A stretch of 64,000 bases of DNA from Hoeflea sp. 108 (lineage in GTDB: Bacteria; Pseudomonadota; Alphaproteobacteria; Rhizobiales; Rhizobiaceae). The position numbers and the translations under genes were made by a program. The stretch is taken from NCBI RefSeq assembly GCF_000372965.1, contig NZ_KB890024.1, forward strand, positions 3,102,839 to 3,166,838, in the 5' to 3' direction. The notes beneath the pieces were generated by a model, which made no database searches, had not been told where the DNA came from, and saw only the letters and a list, made by a program, of their open reading frames with translations. Shown piece after piece: positions 26,950 through 35,816 of this stretch; within the stretch, counting starts at the first letter, position 1; each line of letters opens with the position of its first letter.

Positions 26950-27275
26950 ACCTCATTTCCGAACTCGGCACCTGGTTGCACGACGTCTTCATCGCGCAGT
27001 TCGACGGCTGGATTCTGCTCGGCTTCGTCGCCCAGGGCATGTTCACCATGCGCTTCGTCGTGCAATGGCTGGCTTCGGAGCGCGCCAAGCGCTCGGTCGT
27101 GCCTGTCGCCTTCTGGTTCTTCTCGCTCGGCGGCGGCGCCCTGCTGCTGATCTATGCCATCCAGCGCCAGGATCCGGTGTTCATCGCCGGCCAGGGCCTC
27201 GGCCTCTTCATCTACATCCGCAATCTCTGGCTCATCGCCAACGAGCGCCGCGCCGCCATGTCCGAGACCGAGTGA
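26946..27275 (+). CDS. LAB_N (lipid-A-disaccharide synthase N-terminal-like) small membrane protein
   Basis: 109 residues with three hydrophobic segments. FDGWILLGFVAQGMFTMRFVVQWLASERAKRSVVPVAFWFFSLGGG is the LAB_N signature, a domain found alone beside GT2 and GT39 genes. The ATGA overlap with the GT2 stop codon couples them. Possible role: membrane partner of the soluble GT2 or carrier-lipid handling; this is inference, since LAB_N has no established activity. Inner membrane location is expected. Confidence 0.85.
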   Translation: MNLISELGTWLHDVFIAQFDGWILLGFVAQGMFTMRFVVQWLASERAKRSVVPVAFWFFSLGGGALLLIYAIQRQDPVFIAGQGLGLFIYIRNLWLIANERRAAMSETE

Positions 27276-27282
27276 TCAGCTG

Positions 27283-28971
27283 ATGTCGGCTGCCGGAATC
27301 AATCTCTCGGAAACACCGCGCAAGGCATTGGCCCCGCTCACTTATCTGATGCTGGCGGCACTCTGCCTGTTCGCCTTCATTCCCGGCATTTCGACGCTTC
27401 CGCCGACCGACCGCGACGAGTCGCGCTTCGTCCAGGCGACCAAGCAGATGGTCGAGACCGGCGACTATGTCGACATCCGCTTCCAGGACGTGCCGCGCTA
27501 CAAGAAGCCCGCCGGCATCTACTGGCTGCAGTCGGCCGCCGTCCTCGTCAGCGGCCAGGGCAGCGAAGCGCCGATCTGGGTCTACCGGCTGATCTCGGTC
27601 CTGGCGGCCACCTTCTCGGTGCTGGCGCTGACCGTCATCGGCAGCCGCATGTTCGGTCCATCAGCCGGCCTCATCGCCGGCCTCGGCCTCATGGGCATCT
27701 TGATGCTCGGTTTCGAGGCACGCATCGCCAAGACCGATGCGACCCTGCTCGCCACAGCACTTCTGGCCCAGGGATCGCTTGCCGCCATCTATCTCGGCCA
27801 CAAGGCCGGCAGGCCCCAGGGCCGCGCCAACTGGCTGTTCTGGTTCGCCCAGGGGCTGGCGCTGCTCATCAAGGGTCCGGTCATCCCCTTCCTCAGCCTG
27901 CTCACCATCGCAGCGCTTGTCATCTTCGACCGCGATCGCGGCTGGCTGCGCAAGCTGCGCCCCTTCACGGGCCTGTTGCTGACCTTGCTGGTCGCGGCCC
28001 CCTGGCTGGTGCTGATCACGATCAAGACCGGCTCCGAGTTCTGGCAGGAATCCGTCGGCAAGGATCTGCTCTCGAAGGTCGGCTCCGGCCAGGAATCGCA
28101 TGGTTTCCCGCCCGGCTATTATTTCCTCACCTATTCGGTGTTCATGTGGCCCTTCGCGCTGGTGGCGCTCGAAGGCGGGCTCAAGGCGCTGCGCAGTTTC
28201 CGTGAGGACCCGCGGCTGCTGTTCTGCCTTGCCTGGTACCTGCCCTACTGGATCGCCATCGAGGCGATCCCGACCAAGCTGCCGCATTATGCCCTGCCGG
28301 CCTATCCGGCGATGATCCTGCTGATGGCATGGACGCTCACCGACGCGTCTGCCGCCACCGTCGAGCTCGCTCGCTGGCAGCAGTGGCTGCGCAAGGTTTG
28401 CGCCTTCGGCATGTTCGGCATCAGCATCGGCCTTGCCGCCATCGCCTTCGGCATCACGCCCTATTTCCTCGGCTACGTCTCCTGGTGGGGACTGCTGGCC
28501 GCCCTGCTGGTCCTCATTGCCGCCCGCTACGGCATCGGCGCGCCCGACAACATGGATCCGGTCAAGCGCATAGCCTTTGCGGCCGCCGCGGCCGCCGCAG
28601 CTTTCGGCGTGCTCACCACCAAGGTGCTGCCGCCGCTCAAGCCGGTGTGGCTCAGCCCGGAGATCGCCCAGCGCTTCGAACAGTTGAAGCCGTGCCCGAC
28701 CTCGACGCTGATTTCAGCCGGATATGGCGAGCCCAGCCTCGTCTTCCTTGCGGGAACCAGGACCTTGCTGACCGACGGCGCCGGCGCCGCCGCAGCACTG
28801 ACAGCCGATCCCGCCTGCGGCATTGCCGTGGTCGGAGCCGCCGAGAGCCAGCACTTCCTTGCCGCCGTCCCCGGTGGCGCGGACGCGCTCAAGGAGATCG
28901 GCAGCATCGAGGGCATGAACTATTCCAAGGGCGAGCCCCGCGCGCTGACCTTCTACACCCTGGCCCGGTAA
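27283..28971 (+). CDS. Family 39 glycosyltransferase (ArnT-like)
   Basis: 562 residues from ATG 27283, seven bases after the LAB_N gene. It has about 11-12 membrane helices. The first periplasmic loop carries STLPPTDRDESRFVQATKQMVETGDYVDIRFQDVPRYKKP; the DRDE acidic motif and YKKPAGIYW are signatures of GT39/ArnT-type transferases, which move a sugar from a polyprenyl phosphate to lipid A, core or protein on the periplasmic side. The C-terminal soluble part (about 455-562) is periplasmic. With the GT2 and LAB_N genes it makes a complete donor-and-transfer unit, comparable to the rhizobial galacturonic acid (Rgt) system. Confidence 0.88.
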   Translation: MSAAGINLSETPRKALAPLTYLMLAALCLFAFIPGISTLPPTDRDESRFVQATKQMVETGDYVDIRFQDVPRYKKPAGIYWLQSAAVLVSGQGSEAPIWVYRLISVLAATFSVLALTVIGSRMFGPSAGLIAGLGLMGILMLGFEARIAKTDATLLATALLAQGSLAAIYLGHKAGRPQGRANWLFWFAQGLALLIKGPVIPFLSLLTIAALVIFDRDRGWLRKLRPFTGLLLTLLVAAPWLVLITIKTGSEFWQESVGKDLLSKVGSGQESHGFPPGYYFLTYSVFMWPFALVALEGGLKALRSFREDPRLLFCLAWYLPYWIAIEAIPTKLPHYALPAYPAMILLMAWTLTDASAATVELARWQQWLRKVCAFGMFGISIGLAAIAFGITPYFLGYVSWWGLLAALLVLIAARYGIGAPDNMDPVKRIAFAAAAAAAAFGVLTTKVLPPLKPVWLSPEIAQRFEQLKPCPTSTLISAGYGEPSLVFLAGTRTLLTDGAGAAAALTADPACGIAVVGAAESQHFLAAVPGGADALKEIGSIEGMNYSKGEPRALTFYTLAR

Positions 28972-28981
28972 GGCCGCGGGC

Positions 28982-29275
28982 ATGGCCCCGGATGTTCAGG
29001 CTCTCCTCGAGGCAATGCGCAAGTTGGAGAGCCTGCTCGAACAGAATGGCGAAGATTTCTGGTCAGGCAGGGTCAGCCAGGCGGCGGACACAGCGGCCCG
29101 TTCGGATGCATATAGCCTGACGCGGTTTCTGGACCTCTTTGGCGGCATGGGATCGCTGGACGATCTTGTACTTCACAAGAGCGGACAGCCGCTTGAAACT
29201 GAGAACAAGCGCCTCGACACATTGCGGTCGAACGCATGGAACCTTGCAGATCGGTTGAAGCGCGAGATCGGCTGA
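28982..29275 (+). CDS. Small DUF6966-like hypothetical protein
   Basis: 97 residues, mostly helical and polar: VQALLEAMRKLESLLEQNGEDFWSGRVSQA, then a GG-containing turn (FLDLFGGMGSLDDLVL), resembling short bacterial proteins now grouped as DUF6966, some of which occur in polymorphic toxin/immunity neighbourhoods. No signal or membrane segment. It starts 10 bases after the GT39 gene on the same strand, so it may be at the end of that operon. Its base composition is somewhat more AT-rich than its neighbours by eye, which may point to separate acquisition. Function unknown. Confidence 0.6.
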   Translation: MAPDVQALLEAMRKLESLLEQNGEDFWSGRVSQAADTAARSDAYSLTRFLDLFGGMGSLDDLVLHKSGQPLETENKRLDTLRSNAWNLADRLKREIG

Positions 29276-29300
29276 GCCGACAGGGGCAAGCCTTGAGGGT

Positions 29301-29353
29301 CGCCGCTTTTTTTTCAATTCCACAAAAGATCTTCAATCCGACAAAAAGCGGCG
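29301..29353. repeat. 11 bp inverted repeat with A/T-rich loop (possible terminator)
   Basis: CGCCGCTTTTT and AAAAAGCGGCG bracket about 31 bases, between two convergent genes. A T-run within the stem region makes this a candidate bidirectional terminator, though the large loop weakens the case. Confidence 0.5.
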
Positions 29354-29409
29354 GTCGCCCGCCTCGCCGATGCCGGAACGTTCAACGCAACGCCTGACGC
29401 GCCGAAACC

Positions 29410-29724
29410 CTACCCTTCAACGACTTCGCTGATCTGCACGATGGGGGCGATGTCCGTATAGTTGGCGACGTCCGCGGCGATCTCCGCGCGGTGAGGACCC
29501 AACGCCTCCTGGAATGTCGCCAGATTCGGCGAGTAGACATGGCACGCCGCGACGAACTCCGGCGCGCTTCCAGGTTCGCGACCCGCAAGGCCCTTGTCGA
29601 TCTCGTAGCGCAGGCAGGCATCGCCGAGCCGTTCCTGGATCAGTGGCATATGGCGGGTGCGGTAGTAGTCGTGATCGAACTTCGAGCCGCCATTGGCCGG
29701 ATAGTAGACGCTCATCTTGATCAT
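29410..29724 (-). CDS. EthD-domain protein
   Basis: 104 residues from ATG 29724. MIKMSVYYPANGGSKFDHDYYRTRHMPLIQERLGDACLRYEIDKGLAG is the EthD-type ferredoxin-like alpha/beta barrel with its conserved HMPL segment; FVAACHVYSPNLATFQEALG and DIAPIVQISEVV complete the domain. EthD-family proteins are small dimeric barrels sometimes needed for oxidative degradation; the exact function is unknown. The reading frame is open 36 codons upstream into the transposase remnant, which is not part of the gene. Confidence 0.8.
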   Translation of the reverse strand: MIKMSVYYPANGGSKFDHDYYRTRHMPLIQERLGDACLRYEIDKGLAGREPGSAPEFVAACHVYSPNLATFQEALGPHRAEIAADVANYTDIAPIVQISEVVEG

Positions 29725-29776
29725 GGTCTGGCTCCTGCCTGAACGTCTCTCCGAGCGTTCGAGGGGCCTTTCTAGC

Positions 29777-30090
29777 TCACCGGTACGTAAAGCGCATCCA
29801 GATTTCGGCTGAAGCCAGCCTGACGAGAGCAAGGTAGCTTTCGCAGTGCTTTGGAGGCCGGTGACGACGACATGGAAGTACGTGAGTTTGCTGAAGAAGC
29901 GCTCGACGAGGCTCCGGTAGCAATAGAGGAAGGCGCCAGACGGCGGCGGCGTTTGCTACCGGGCATTCGGCTTGATATTGGCCCATGCGCCGCGCGCGGC
30001 CATCTCGAGGCGCAAGGCATCATGGTCATAGGCGCCATCGGCGGGCAGCGCGCTGCCGCCGCCGGGCATGCCGGCGGCGCTCCAGCCACC
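29777..30090 (-). pseudogene. IS5-type transposase remnant, C-terminal part, with internal stop and frameshift
   Basis: On the minus strand, one frame reads DGAYDHDALRLEMAARGAWA then NIKPNAR followed by a stop codon; the same frame resumes as SLVERFFSKLTYFHVV, and after a frame change NCESYLALVRLASAEIW-like sequence (YLALVRLASAEIWMRF) completes a typical IS5-family C-terminus. About 110 of the roughly 250 expected residues survive; the N-terminal half and terminal repeats are absent. The remnant ends abruptly beside the terminator of the transporter operon. Confidence 0.75.
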
Positions 30091-30105
30091 GTGTGATGCG
30101 CAAAG

Positions 30106-30131
30106 AAAAAGGGGCGGTTGCCCGCCCCTTT
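30106..30131 (-). terminator. Intrinsic terminator of the NMT1-type transporter operon
   Basis: A 10 bp perfect stem (AAAGGGGCGG / CCGCCCCTTT) with a four-base loop and a T-run on the minus strand, 38 bases beyond the stop codon of the binding-protein gene. Confidence 0.9.
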
Positions 30132-30168
30132 CAAATTGTCACGCAGCAAAGGCTGCTTGATCGGCCAA

Positions 30169-31140
30169 TTACTTGATCGCCTTGTCGGTGATCGCAGCCG
30201 TCCAGGCGCCCGAAGGCTCCTTGGTGATGATCTTCTGGTCGAGCAGCGCCTTGGCGGTGCGGTCGTAGGCCGCCTCGATCAGCTTGCCGTCGGCATTGTC
30301 GATCAGCTTGGCCACCTCGCCCATCATGCGCTTCTGGTGGTTCTCGTCCTGGCCGCCATTTTCGACGACGATGCCGGCGGCCTCGTCAGGATTGTCGACG
30401 GCGTATTTCCAGCCCTTCATCGAGGCGCGCACGAAACGCACCATCTTGTCTTCGAAGGCCGGATCCTTGAGCTTGTCCTCCATCACGTAGAGGCCATCCT
30501 CGAGCAGGTCGACGCCCATCGCCGTATAGTTGAAGACCGTCAGGTCTTCCGGCTTGTAGCCGGCGTCGATCAGCTGCCAGTACTCGTTGTAGGTCATGAC
30601 CGAGATGCAGTCGGCCTGCTTCTGGATCAGCGGCTGCACGTCGAAGCTCTGCTTCAGCACGGTCACGCCGTCCTTGCCGCCTTCGGTCGGAATGCCGAGC
30701 TTGTTCATCCAGGCATAGAACGGATATTCGTTGCCGAAGAACCAGACGCCCAGCGTGTGGCCCTTGAAGTCGGCTTCGGACTTGATCGGCCCGTCCTTCG
30801 GGCAGACCAGCTCCATGCCGGCCTTCTTGTAGGGCTGGGCGATGTTGACCAGCATCACGCCCTTGTCGCGGGCAGCCAGCGCGCCGCCCATCCAGTCGAC
30901 GATGACGTCGGCGCCGCCGCCGGCGATAACCTGCTCAGGCGCGATGTCGGGGCCACCCGGCTTGATGTCGACGTCGAGGCCTTCCTCCTTGTAGAAACCC
31001 TTGTCCTTGGCGACGTAGTAGCCGCCGAACTGCGACTGTGTCACCCATTTCAGCTGCAGCGTCACCTTGTCGGCTGCCATCGCCTGCGCCGCGGCAAGCG
31101 ACATCGCCCCGGCCATCAACGAAACTACAAGTCCTCTCAT
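30169..31140 (-). CDS. NMT1/THI5-like ABC transporter substrate-binding protein
   Basis: 323 residues with a signal peptide ending near AMAADK (residue 22), so periplasmic. KVTLQLKWVTQSQFGGYYVAKDKGFYKEEGLDVDI is the NMT1/THI5-like signature, also seen in binding proteins for pyrimidines and thiamine precursors. IAPEQVIAGGGADVIVDWMGGAL and the following segments fit the two-lobed fold. Last gene of a long minus-strand run that begins with the transaminase of pyrimidine catabolism, 50 bases after the second permease, with its own terminator. A pyrimidine or related ring compound is the likely cargo; thiamine-precursor uptake is the alternative. Confidence 0.88.
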   Translation of the reverse strand: MRGLVVSLMAGAMSLAAAQAMAADKVTLQLKWVTQSQFGGYYVAKDKGFYKEEGLDVDIKPGGPDIAPEQVIAGGGADVIVDWMGGALAARDKGVMLVNIAQPYKKAGMELVCPKDGPIKSEADFKGHTLGVWFFGNEYPFYAWMNKLGIPTEGGKDGVTVLKQSFDVQPLIQKQADCISVMTYNEYWQLIDAGYKPEDLTVFNYTAMGVDLLEDGLYVMEDKLKDPAFEDKMVRFVRASMKGWKYAVDNPDEAAGIVVENGGQDENHQKRMMGEVAKLIDNADGKLIEAAYDRTAKALLDQKIITKEPSGAWTAAITDKAIK

Positions 31141-31190
31141 TTCTTCTTTTCCCTCTGTAGTTGGACCGCGGCCCCGCCCAGGAGCTCAGG

Positions 31191-32324
31191 TCACGCCCGT
31201 CCACCACGGACGGACGGATGCCAGAATGTGGTGGCCCTCTCCGCGAGTGCGACCACGCCATAGAAGACGGAACCGGCCAGAGCCGCAACAGCGATCTCCG
31301 CCCAGACCATGTCGACATTCATGCGGCCGATCTCCGTCGAGATGCGGAAGCCCATGCCGACGACAGGCGTGCCGAAGAATTCGGCCACGATGGCGCCGAT
31401 CAGCGCCAGCGTCGAGTTGATCTTCAGCGCGTTGAAGATGAAGGGTGCCGCTGCCGGCAGCCTGAGCTTGAACAGCGTCTGCCAGTAGCTCGACGCATAG
31501 GTCCGCATCAGGTCGCGCTCCATGTGACCGGAGGCGGCGAGGCCGGCAACGGTGTTCACCAGCATCGGGAAGAAGGTCATGATGATGACCACGGCCGCCT
31601 TCGACTGCCAGTCGAAGCCGAACCACATCACCATGATGGGCGCCACGCCGATGATCGGCAGCGCCGACACCATGTTGCCGATCGGCAGCAGGCCCCGGCG
31701 CAGGAACGCCACCCGGTCGGCGAGGATAGCGACCACGAAGCCGGCGCCGCAGCCGACGATGTAGCCGAACAGCACGGCCTTGAAGATCGTCTGCCGCACG
31801 TCGGCCACCAGGATGGGCAGCGAGCTTGCGATGCGTGCCGCGACCGAGCTTGGCGGCGGCAGCAGGATGAACGGAATGCCCGCGCCGCGCGTCACCGCCT
31901 CCCAGATGATCAGGATCCATGCGCCGAAGATCGCCGGGATCAGCAGCCTGAGGAAGGTCTTTGCCTGCGACGCTCTTGGCTTCAGCGCCGACAGGATGGC
32001 GACGCAGCGCCAGGCGAGCAGCCATGCGGCCGCCAGCAGCAGGAAATATGGCAAACGCGCCATGCCTTCATTGCCGGCAATACCCGCAATCAGCAGCCAG
32101 GCAGCCCCATGCGCTCCGACGAAAAGCACGGCAGCACTGGCAGCGCCCGAGAACATGGCGAAGGAAGCCACGGCACTCAACGCAACCAGCCCGATGACAA
32201 GCGTCGACATGCCGTTGGACATCGGTGCTGCCGCCTCGGGCGCAAGCATGGGCATCGTGGTCATGGCGACAGCGCACAGCACCAAGGCCAGCCCGACCTG
32301 CCAGGACAGTCTGGAAAAACTCAT
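31191..32324 (-). CDS. ABC transporter permease with N-terminal membrane extension
   Basis: 377 residues. Residues about 1-125 contain roughly four extra hydrophobic helices before the normal BPD_transp_1 permease (about 130-370). The EAA-type loop is the segment GLAASGHMERDLMRTYASSYWQTLFKLRLPAAAPFIF. The start overlaps the stop of the first permease by four bases (ATGA). Such extended permeases are unusual compared with the 250-300 residues of SsuC/TauC-type relatives. Together with the first permease it would form a heterodimeric channel for the NMT1-type binding protein. Confidence 0.88.
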   Translation of the reverse strand: MSFSRLSWQVGLALVLCAVAMTTMPMLAPEAAAPMSNGMSTLVIGLVALSAVASFAMFSGAASAAVLFVGAHGAAWLLIAGIAGNEGMARLPYFLLLAAAWLLAWRCVAILSALKPRASQAKTFLRLLIPAIFGAWILIIWEAVTRGAGIPFILLPPPSSVAARIASSLPILVADVRQTIFKAVLFGYIVGCGAGFVVAILADRVAFLRRGLLPIGNMVSALPIIGVAPIMVMWFGFDWQSKAAVVIIMTFFPMLVNTVAGLAASGHMERDLMRTYASSYWQTLFKLRLPAAAPFIFNALKINSTLALIGAIVAEFFGTPVVGMGFRISTEIGRMNVDMVWAEIAVAALAGSVFYGVVALAERATTFWHPSVRGGRA

Positions 32325-33199
32325 GCCGGCCTCCCGCCCATGGAACGTTCGACCAGCTTGCCGACCATGCCGACAAGCACCACCAGCATCGCCGCCACCA
32401 CCGAACCTGCGACCAGCGCCGACCAGATGTCGATGGTCTGGCTGTAATAGGCGCCGGCGAGCAGCTTGGCGCCAATGCCGGCCACTGCACCCGTCGGCAA
32501 TTCGCCGACGATGGCGCCGACGAGGCTCGCCGCCACTGCCACCTTCATCGAGGCAAACAGGAACGGCACCGACGCCGGCACGCGCAGCTTCCAGAAGGTC
32601 TGCGAGGCGCTCGCATTGTAAGTGTGCATCAGGTCGAGATGCATGACCTCGGGCGATCGCAGGCCCTTCACCATGCCGACAGCCACGGGGAAGAATGACA
32701 GATAGGTCGAGATCAGCGCCTTGGGGATCAGCCCGGTGATGCCGATCGCCGCCAGCACCACGATGATCATCGGCGCCACAGCAAGGATCGGGATGGTCTG
32801 CGAGGCGATGATCCACGGCATCAGGCTGCGGTCGAGCGCCAGCACATGAACGATGCCGACGGCGATCAGGATGCCGAGCGCGGTGCCGAAGGCGAAGCCC
32901 AGCAGCGTCGACGACAGCGTTACCCACGCATGGTAGACGAGACTGCGGTTGCTGGTGACCTTCCTGAGGAAGGTGTTTTCGAAGAAGTTCTGCGCCACCT
33001 GGTGCGGTGCGGGCAGAGTCGGCTTGGGCTGCGACAGCGTCTTGCCGATGAACTCCATCGTCGTGGGCGTCTCGCCGGCGCGCCGGTCGAGGTCGCGCTG
33101 GAACGGCGTGTTCATCAGCACGGCTGCGACATACCACACGGCTACGAGAGCGGCGAGGATTGTCAGCACCGGGATGATCTTGTCCCTGATCCGGTCCAT
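32321..33199 (-). CDS. ABC transporter permease (SsuC/TauC type)
   Basis: 292 residues, start at ATG 33199, five bases after the ATPase stop codon. Six or so membrane helices with the coupling loop KGLRSPEVMHLDLMHTYNASASQTFWKLRVPASVPFLF. A long periplasmic segment (about residues 30-85) between the first helix and the rest may contact the binding protein. The next permease gene overlaps by four bases. Inner membrane; part of the putative pyrimidine uptake system. Confidence 0.9.
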   Translation of the reverse strand: MDRIRDKIIPVLTILAALVAVWYVAAVLMNTPFQRDLDRRAGETPTTMEFIGKTLSQPKPTLPAPHQVAQNFFENTFLRKVTSNRSLVYHAWVTLSSTLLGFAFGTALGILIAVGIVHVLALDRSLMPWIIASQTIPILAVAPMIIVVLAAIGITGLIPKALISTYLSFFPVAVGMVKGLRSPEVMHLDLMHTYNASASQTFWKLRVPASVPFLFASMKVAVAASLVGAIVGELPTGAVAGIGAKLLAGAYYSQTIDIWSALVAGSVVAAMLVVLVGMVGKLVERSMGGRPA

Positions 33200-33204
33200 G
33201 CGGC

Positions 33205-34026
33205 TCAATCCTCGTAGGAATGGCCGGCCCTGAGGCCATCGCGCACACGCGCCGCTATCGCCAGGAACTCCGGCGTCTCGCGGATGTCGAGCGGCCGCTC
33301 GCGCGGCAGCGTCGATTCGATCACGTCGGTGACACGGCCTGGACGCGGCGACATCACCACGATGCGCGTCGACAGATACACCGCCTCCGGGATCGAGTGG
33401 GTGACGAAGCAGATCGTCTTGTTGGTCCGCCGCCACAGCTGCAAAAGCTGCTCGTTGAGATGGTCGCGCACGATCTCGTCGAGCGCGCCGAACGGCTCGT
33501 CCATCAGCAAAAGGTCGGCGTCGAAAGCGAGCGCGCGCGCGATCGAGGCGCGCTGCTGCATGCCGCCGGACAGCTGCCAGGGATACTTCTTCTCGAAGCC
33601 CGAGAGATTGACGAGGTCCATGGTGCGCTTGATGCGCTCCTGCTGCTCGGTCTTGGGCAGGCCGATGATCTCGAGCGGCAGCCCCACATTGCGCTCGATG
33701 GTCCGCCACGGCAGCAGTGCCGCCGCCTGGAAGACATAGCCATAGGCCCGCGCCTCGCGCGCCTGCTCGGGCGACATGCCGTTGATCGAGATGGTGCCCT
33801 CGGTCGGCTTTTCGAGATCGGCGATGACACGCAGGAAGGTCGTCTTGCCACAGCCAGAGGGGCCGATAAACGAGACGAACTCGCCCTTGTTGATGGTCAG
33901 GTCGACATTCGAAAGCGCCCTCACCGGGCCGTCATTGGTCTGAAAGGTCAGCCCCAGTTTTCTGGCTTCGACGACGGCGTTCTGTTCGACGCTTGTCGCC
34001 GTGGCTTGATTGACTGTCATGAGCAT
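33205..34026 (-). CDS. ABC transporter ATP-binding protein (SsuB/TauB type)
   Basis: 273 residues. Walker A GPSGCGKTTFLRV, Q-loop VFQAAALLPW, signature LSGGMQQRASIARAL, Walker B LLLMDEPFGALDE and switch His in FVTHSIPEAVYLS are complete. Typical of ATPases paired with NMT1/SsuA-type uptake systems. Two in-frame ATGs (34026, 34020) could start it. Directly followed by the two permeases and the binding protein; preceded by dihydropyrimidinase after 244 bases that hold no gene I can support. Confidence 0.93.
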   Translation of the reverse strand: MLMTVNQATATSVEQNAVVEARKLGLTFQTNDGPVRALSNVDLTINKGEFVSFIGPSGCGKTTFLRVIADLEKPTEGTISINGMSPEQAREARAYGYVFQAAALLPWRTIERNVGLPLEIIGLPKTEQQERIKRTMDLVNLSGFEKKYPWQLSGGMQQRASIARALAFDADLLLMDEPFGALDEIVRDHLNEQLLQLWRRTNKTICFVTHSIPEAVYLSTRIVVMSPRPGRVTDVIESTLPRERPLDIRETPEFLAIAARVRDGLRAGHSYED

Positions 34027-34270
34027 TGCCCGACTTTACCCCACATAGTGCCATCCTCTCCGAAGATGAGGGAAGCGTCCACTTGATCGGGATGTTTTTC
34101 CTGTCGCCGGCACACAATGCCCGGCGCGTCCTGCTGCCGCGCTGCGCGGCCGCCATCCCTTCACGGTACCTGAAAATCGCCAGCGCGAATTCATGGACTG
34201 CACCCCGCCGTTCCGGACGGGGCCAGCAACGATGCGTCGGCGGCCGTCTCGACCAGCCGCCGCATCCTGA

Positions 34271-35722
34271 TCACACGCCCGTCGCCGGGATGCCTGTGCG
34301 TTCGACTTTGCGCGGCGCAGTGATCTCTTTCCACTGCGACAGCGCCCGGTTGACGGCGGCATGCGGCTCGCGGGCGACGAACTCGCCATGGCCGGGATTG
34401 GCCCTGACCTCGTGCTCCTGGATCGCCAGTTCGCCACGGGTGAAGACGAAGCGCGGCAGGCCCGTCACCTCGATGCCCTCGAAGACGTTGTAATCGATGA
34501 CCGATTGCTGGGTCTTGGCCGCGATCGTCTTCTTGCGCTTGGGATCCCAGACAATGATGTCGGCATCTGCGCCTTCGACGATGGCGCCTTTCTTCGGATA
34601 CATGTTGAGGATCTTGGCGATGTTGGTCGAGGTCACCGCGACGAACTCGTTCATCGTCAGGCGGCCGGTGTTGACGCCCTTGGTCCACAGAACCGGCATG
34701 CGATCTTCGAGGCCGCCGGTGCCGTTGGGGATCTTGGTGAAATTGCCGACGCCGGTGCGCTTCTGCGCGGTCGTGAACGAGCAATGGTCGGTCGCCACCA
34801 CCTGCAGCGAGCCCGCCTGCAAGCCGGCCCACAGGGAATCCTGGTGCAGCTTGTTGCGGAAGGGCGGGCTCATCACCCTGCGTGCGGCGTGATCCCAATC
34901 CTTGTTGAAATATTCGGTCTCGTCGAGCACCAGGTGCTGGATCAGCGGCTCGCCATAGACGCGCATGCCCTTCTGCCGGGCCCGGCGGATCGCCTCATGC
35001 GCCTGCTCGCAGGAGGTGTGAACGACATAGAGCGGGCTGCCCACCATGTCGGCGATCATGATGGCGCGGTTCGTCGCCTCGCCCTCGACCTCGGGCGGCC
35101 GCGAATAGGCATGCGCCTCGGGCCCGTTGTTGCCTTCGGCCAGAAGCTTGGCCGACAGCTGAGCCACCACATCGCCATTCTCGGCATGGACCAATGGCAG
35201 CGCGCCGAGCTCGGCGCAGCGCTTGAACGACGAATACATCTCGTCGTCGTCGACCATCAGGGCGCCCTTGTAGGCCATGAAGTGCTTGAACGAGGTGATG
35301 CCCTTGTCGACGACCTGGGCCATCTCGTTGAACACCTGTTCGCCCCACCAGGTGATCGCCATGTGGAAAGAGTAGTCGGAACAGGCCTTGGAGGTCTTGT
35401 TGTCCCACATCTGCAGCGCTTCGAGCAGCGACTGCCCCGGCGACGGCAGGCAGAAATCGACCACCATCGTGGTGCCGCCGGACAGCGCCGCACGCGTGCC
35501 GCTCTCGAAGTCGTCGGCCGAATATGTGCCCATGAACGGCATTTCGAGATGGGTATGCGGGTCGATGCCACCGGGCATGATGTAGCAGCCGGTAGCGTCG
35601 AACTCGTGGTCGGCGTGCAGATTCTCGCCGATGGCGACGATCTTGCCATGCTGGATCAGCACGTCGGCCTTCCACGTCCGGTCGGCCGTGACGATGGTGC
35701 CATTTCTGATGACTTTGCTCAT
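34271..35722 (-). CDS. Dihydropyrimidinase (D-hydantoinase family)
   Basis: 483 residues. MPGGIDPHTHLEMPFMG gives the two metal-binding His residues, and SFKHFMAYKGALMVDD holds the Lys that is carbamylated to bridge the two zinc ions. VHAENGDVVAQL and VYVVHTSCEQA supply the remaining His ligands. The enzyme hydrolyses dihydrouracil or dihydrothymine to N-carbamoyl-beta-amino acids, the second step of reductive pyrimidine breakdown. Its neighbours supply the steps before (preT/preA) and after (amidohydrolase), which supports this over a dedicated hydantoin role. Often named hydA or pydB. Confidence 0.93.
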   Translation of the reverse strand: MSKVIRNGTIVTADRTWKADVLIQHGKIVAIGENLHADHEFDATGCYIMPGGIDPHTHLEMPFMGTYSADDFESGTRAALSGGTTMVVDFCLPSPGQSLLEALQMWDNKTSKACSDYSFHMAITWWGEQVFNEMAQVVDKGITSFKHFMAYKGALMVDDDEMYSSFKRCAELGALPLVHAENGDVVAQLSAKLLAEGNNGPEAHAYSRPPEVEGEATNRAIMIADMVGSPLYVVHTSCEQAHEAIRRARQKGMRVYGEPLIQHLVLDETEYFNKDWDHAARRVMSPPFRNKLHQDSLWAGLQAGSLQVVATDHCSFTTAQKRTGVGNFTKIPNGTGGLEDRMPVLWTKGVNTGRLTMNEFVAVTSTNIAKILNMYPKKGAIVEGADADIIVWDPKRKKTIAAKTQQSVIDYNVFEGIEVTGLPRFVFTRGELAIQEHEVRANPGHGEFVAREPHAAVNRALSQWKEITAPRKVERTGIPATGV

Positions 35723-35816
35723 TTCAGTTCCCCAATTTCTGCCGCGCTTCTTGTGAGCGCTTCGGCATGGTTCAGATCATGTAAGGACAGCCACTCCGCG
35801 CAGGCAAAGCGCAGAA

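Noticed and set aside
29410..29832. 140-residue version of the EthD-domain protein
   Set aside because: The extra 36 N-terminal codons come from the transposase remnant; the ATG at 29724 begins the family domain.
31191..33248. Apparent 685-residue fused permease
   Set aside because: The first 308 codons are out of frame with the first permease; the real gene begins at 32324 with an ATGA overlap.
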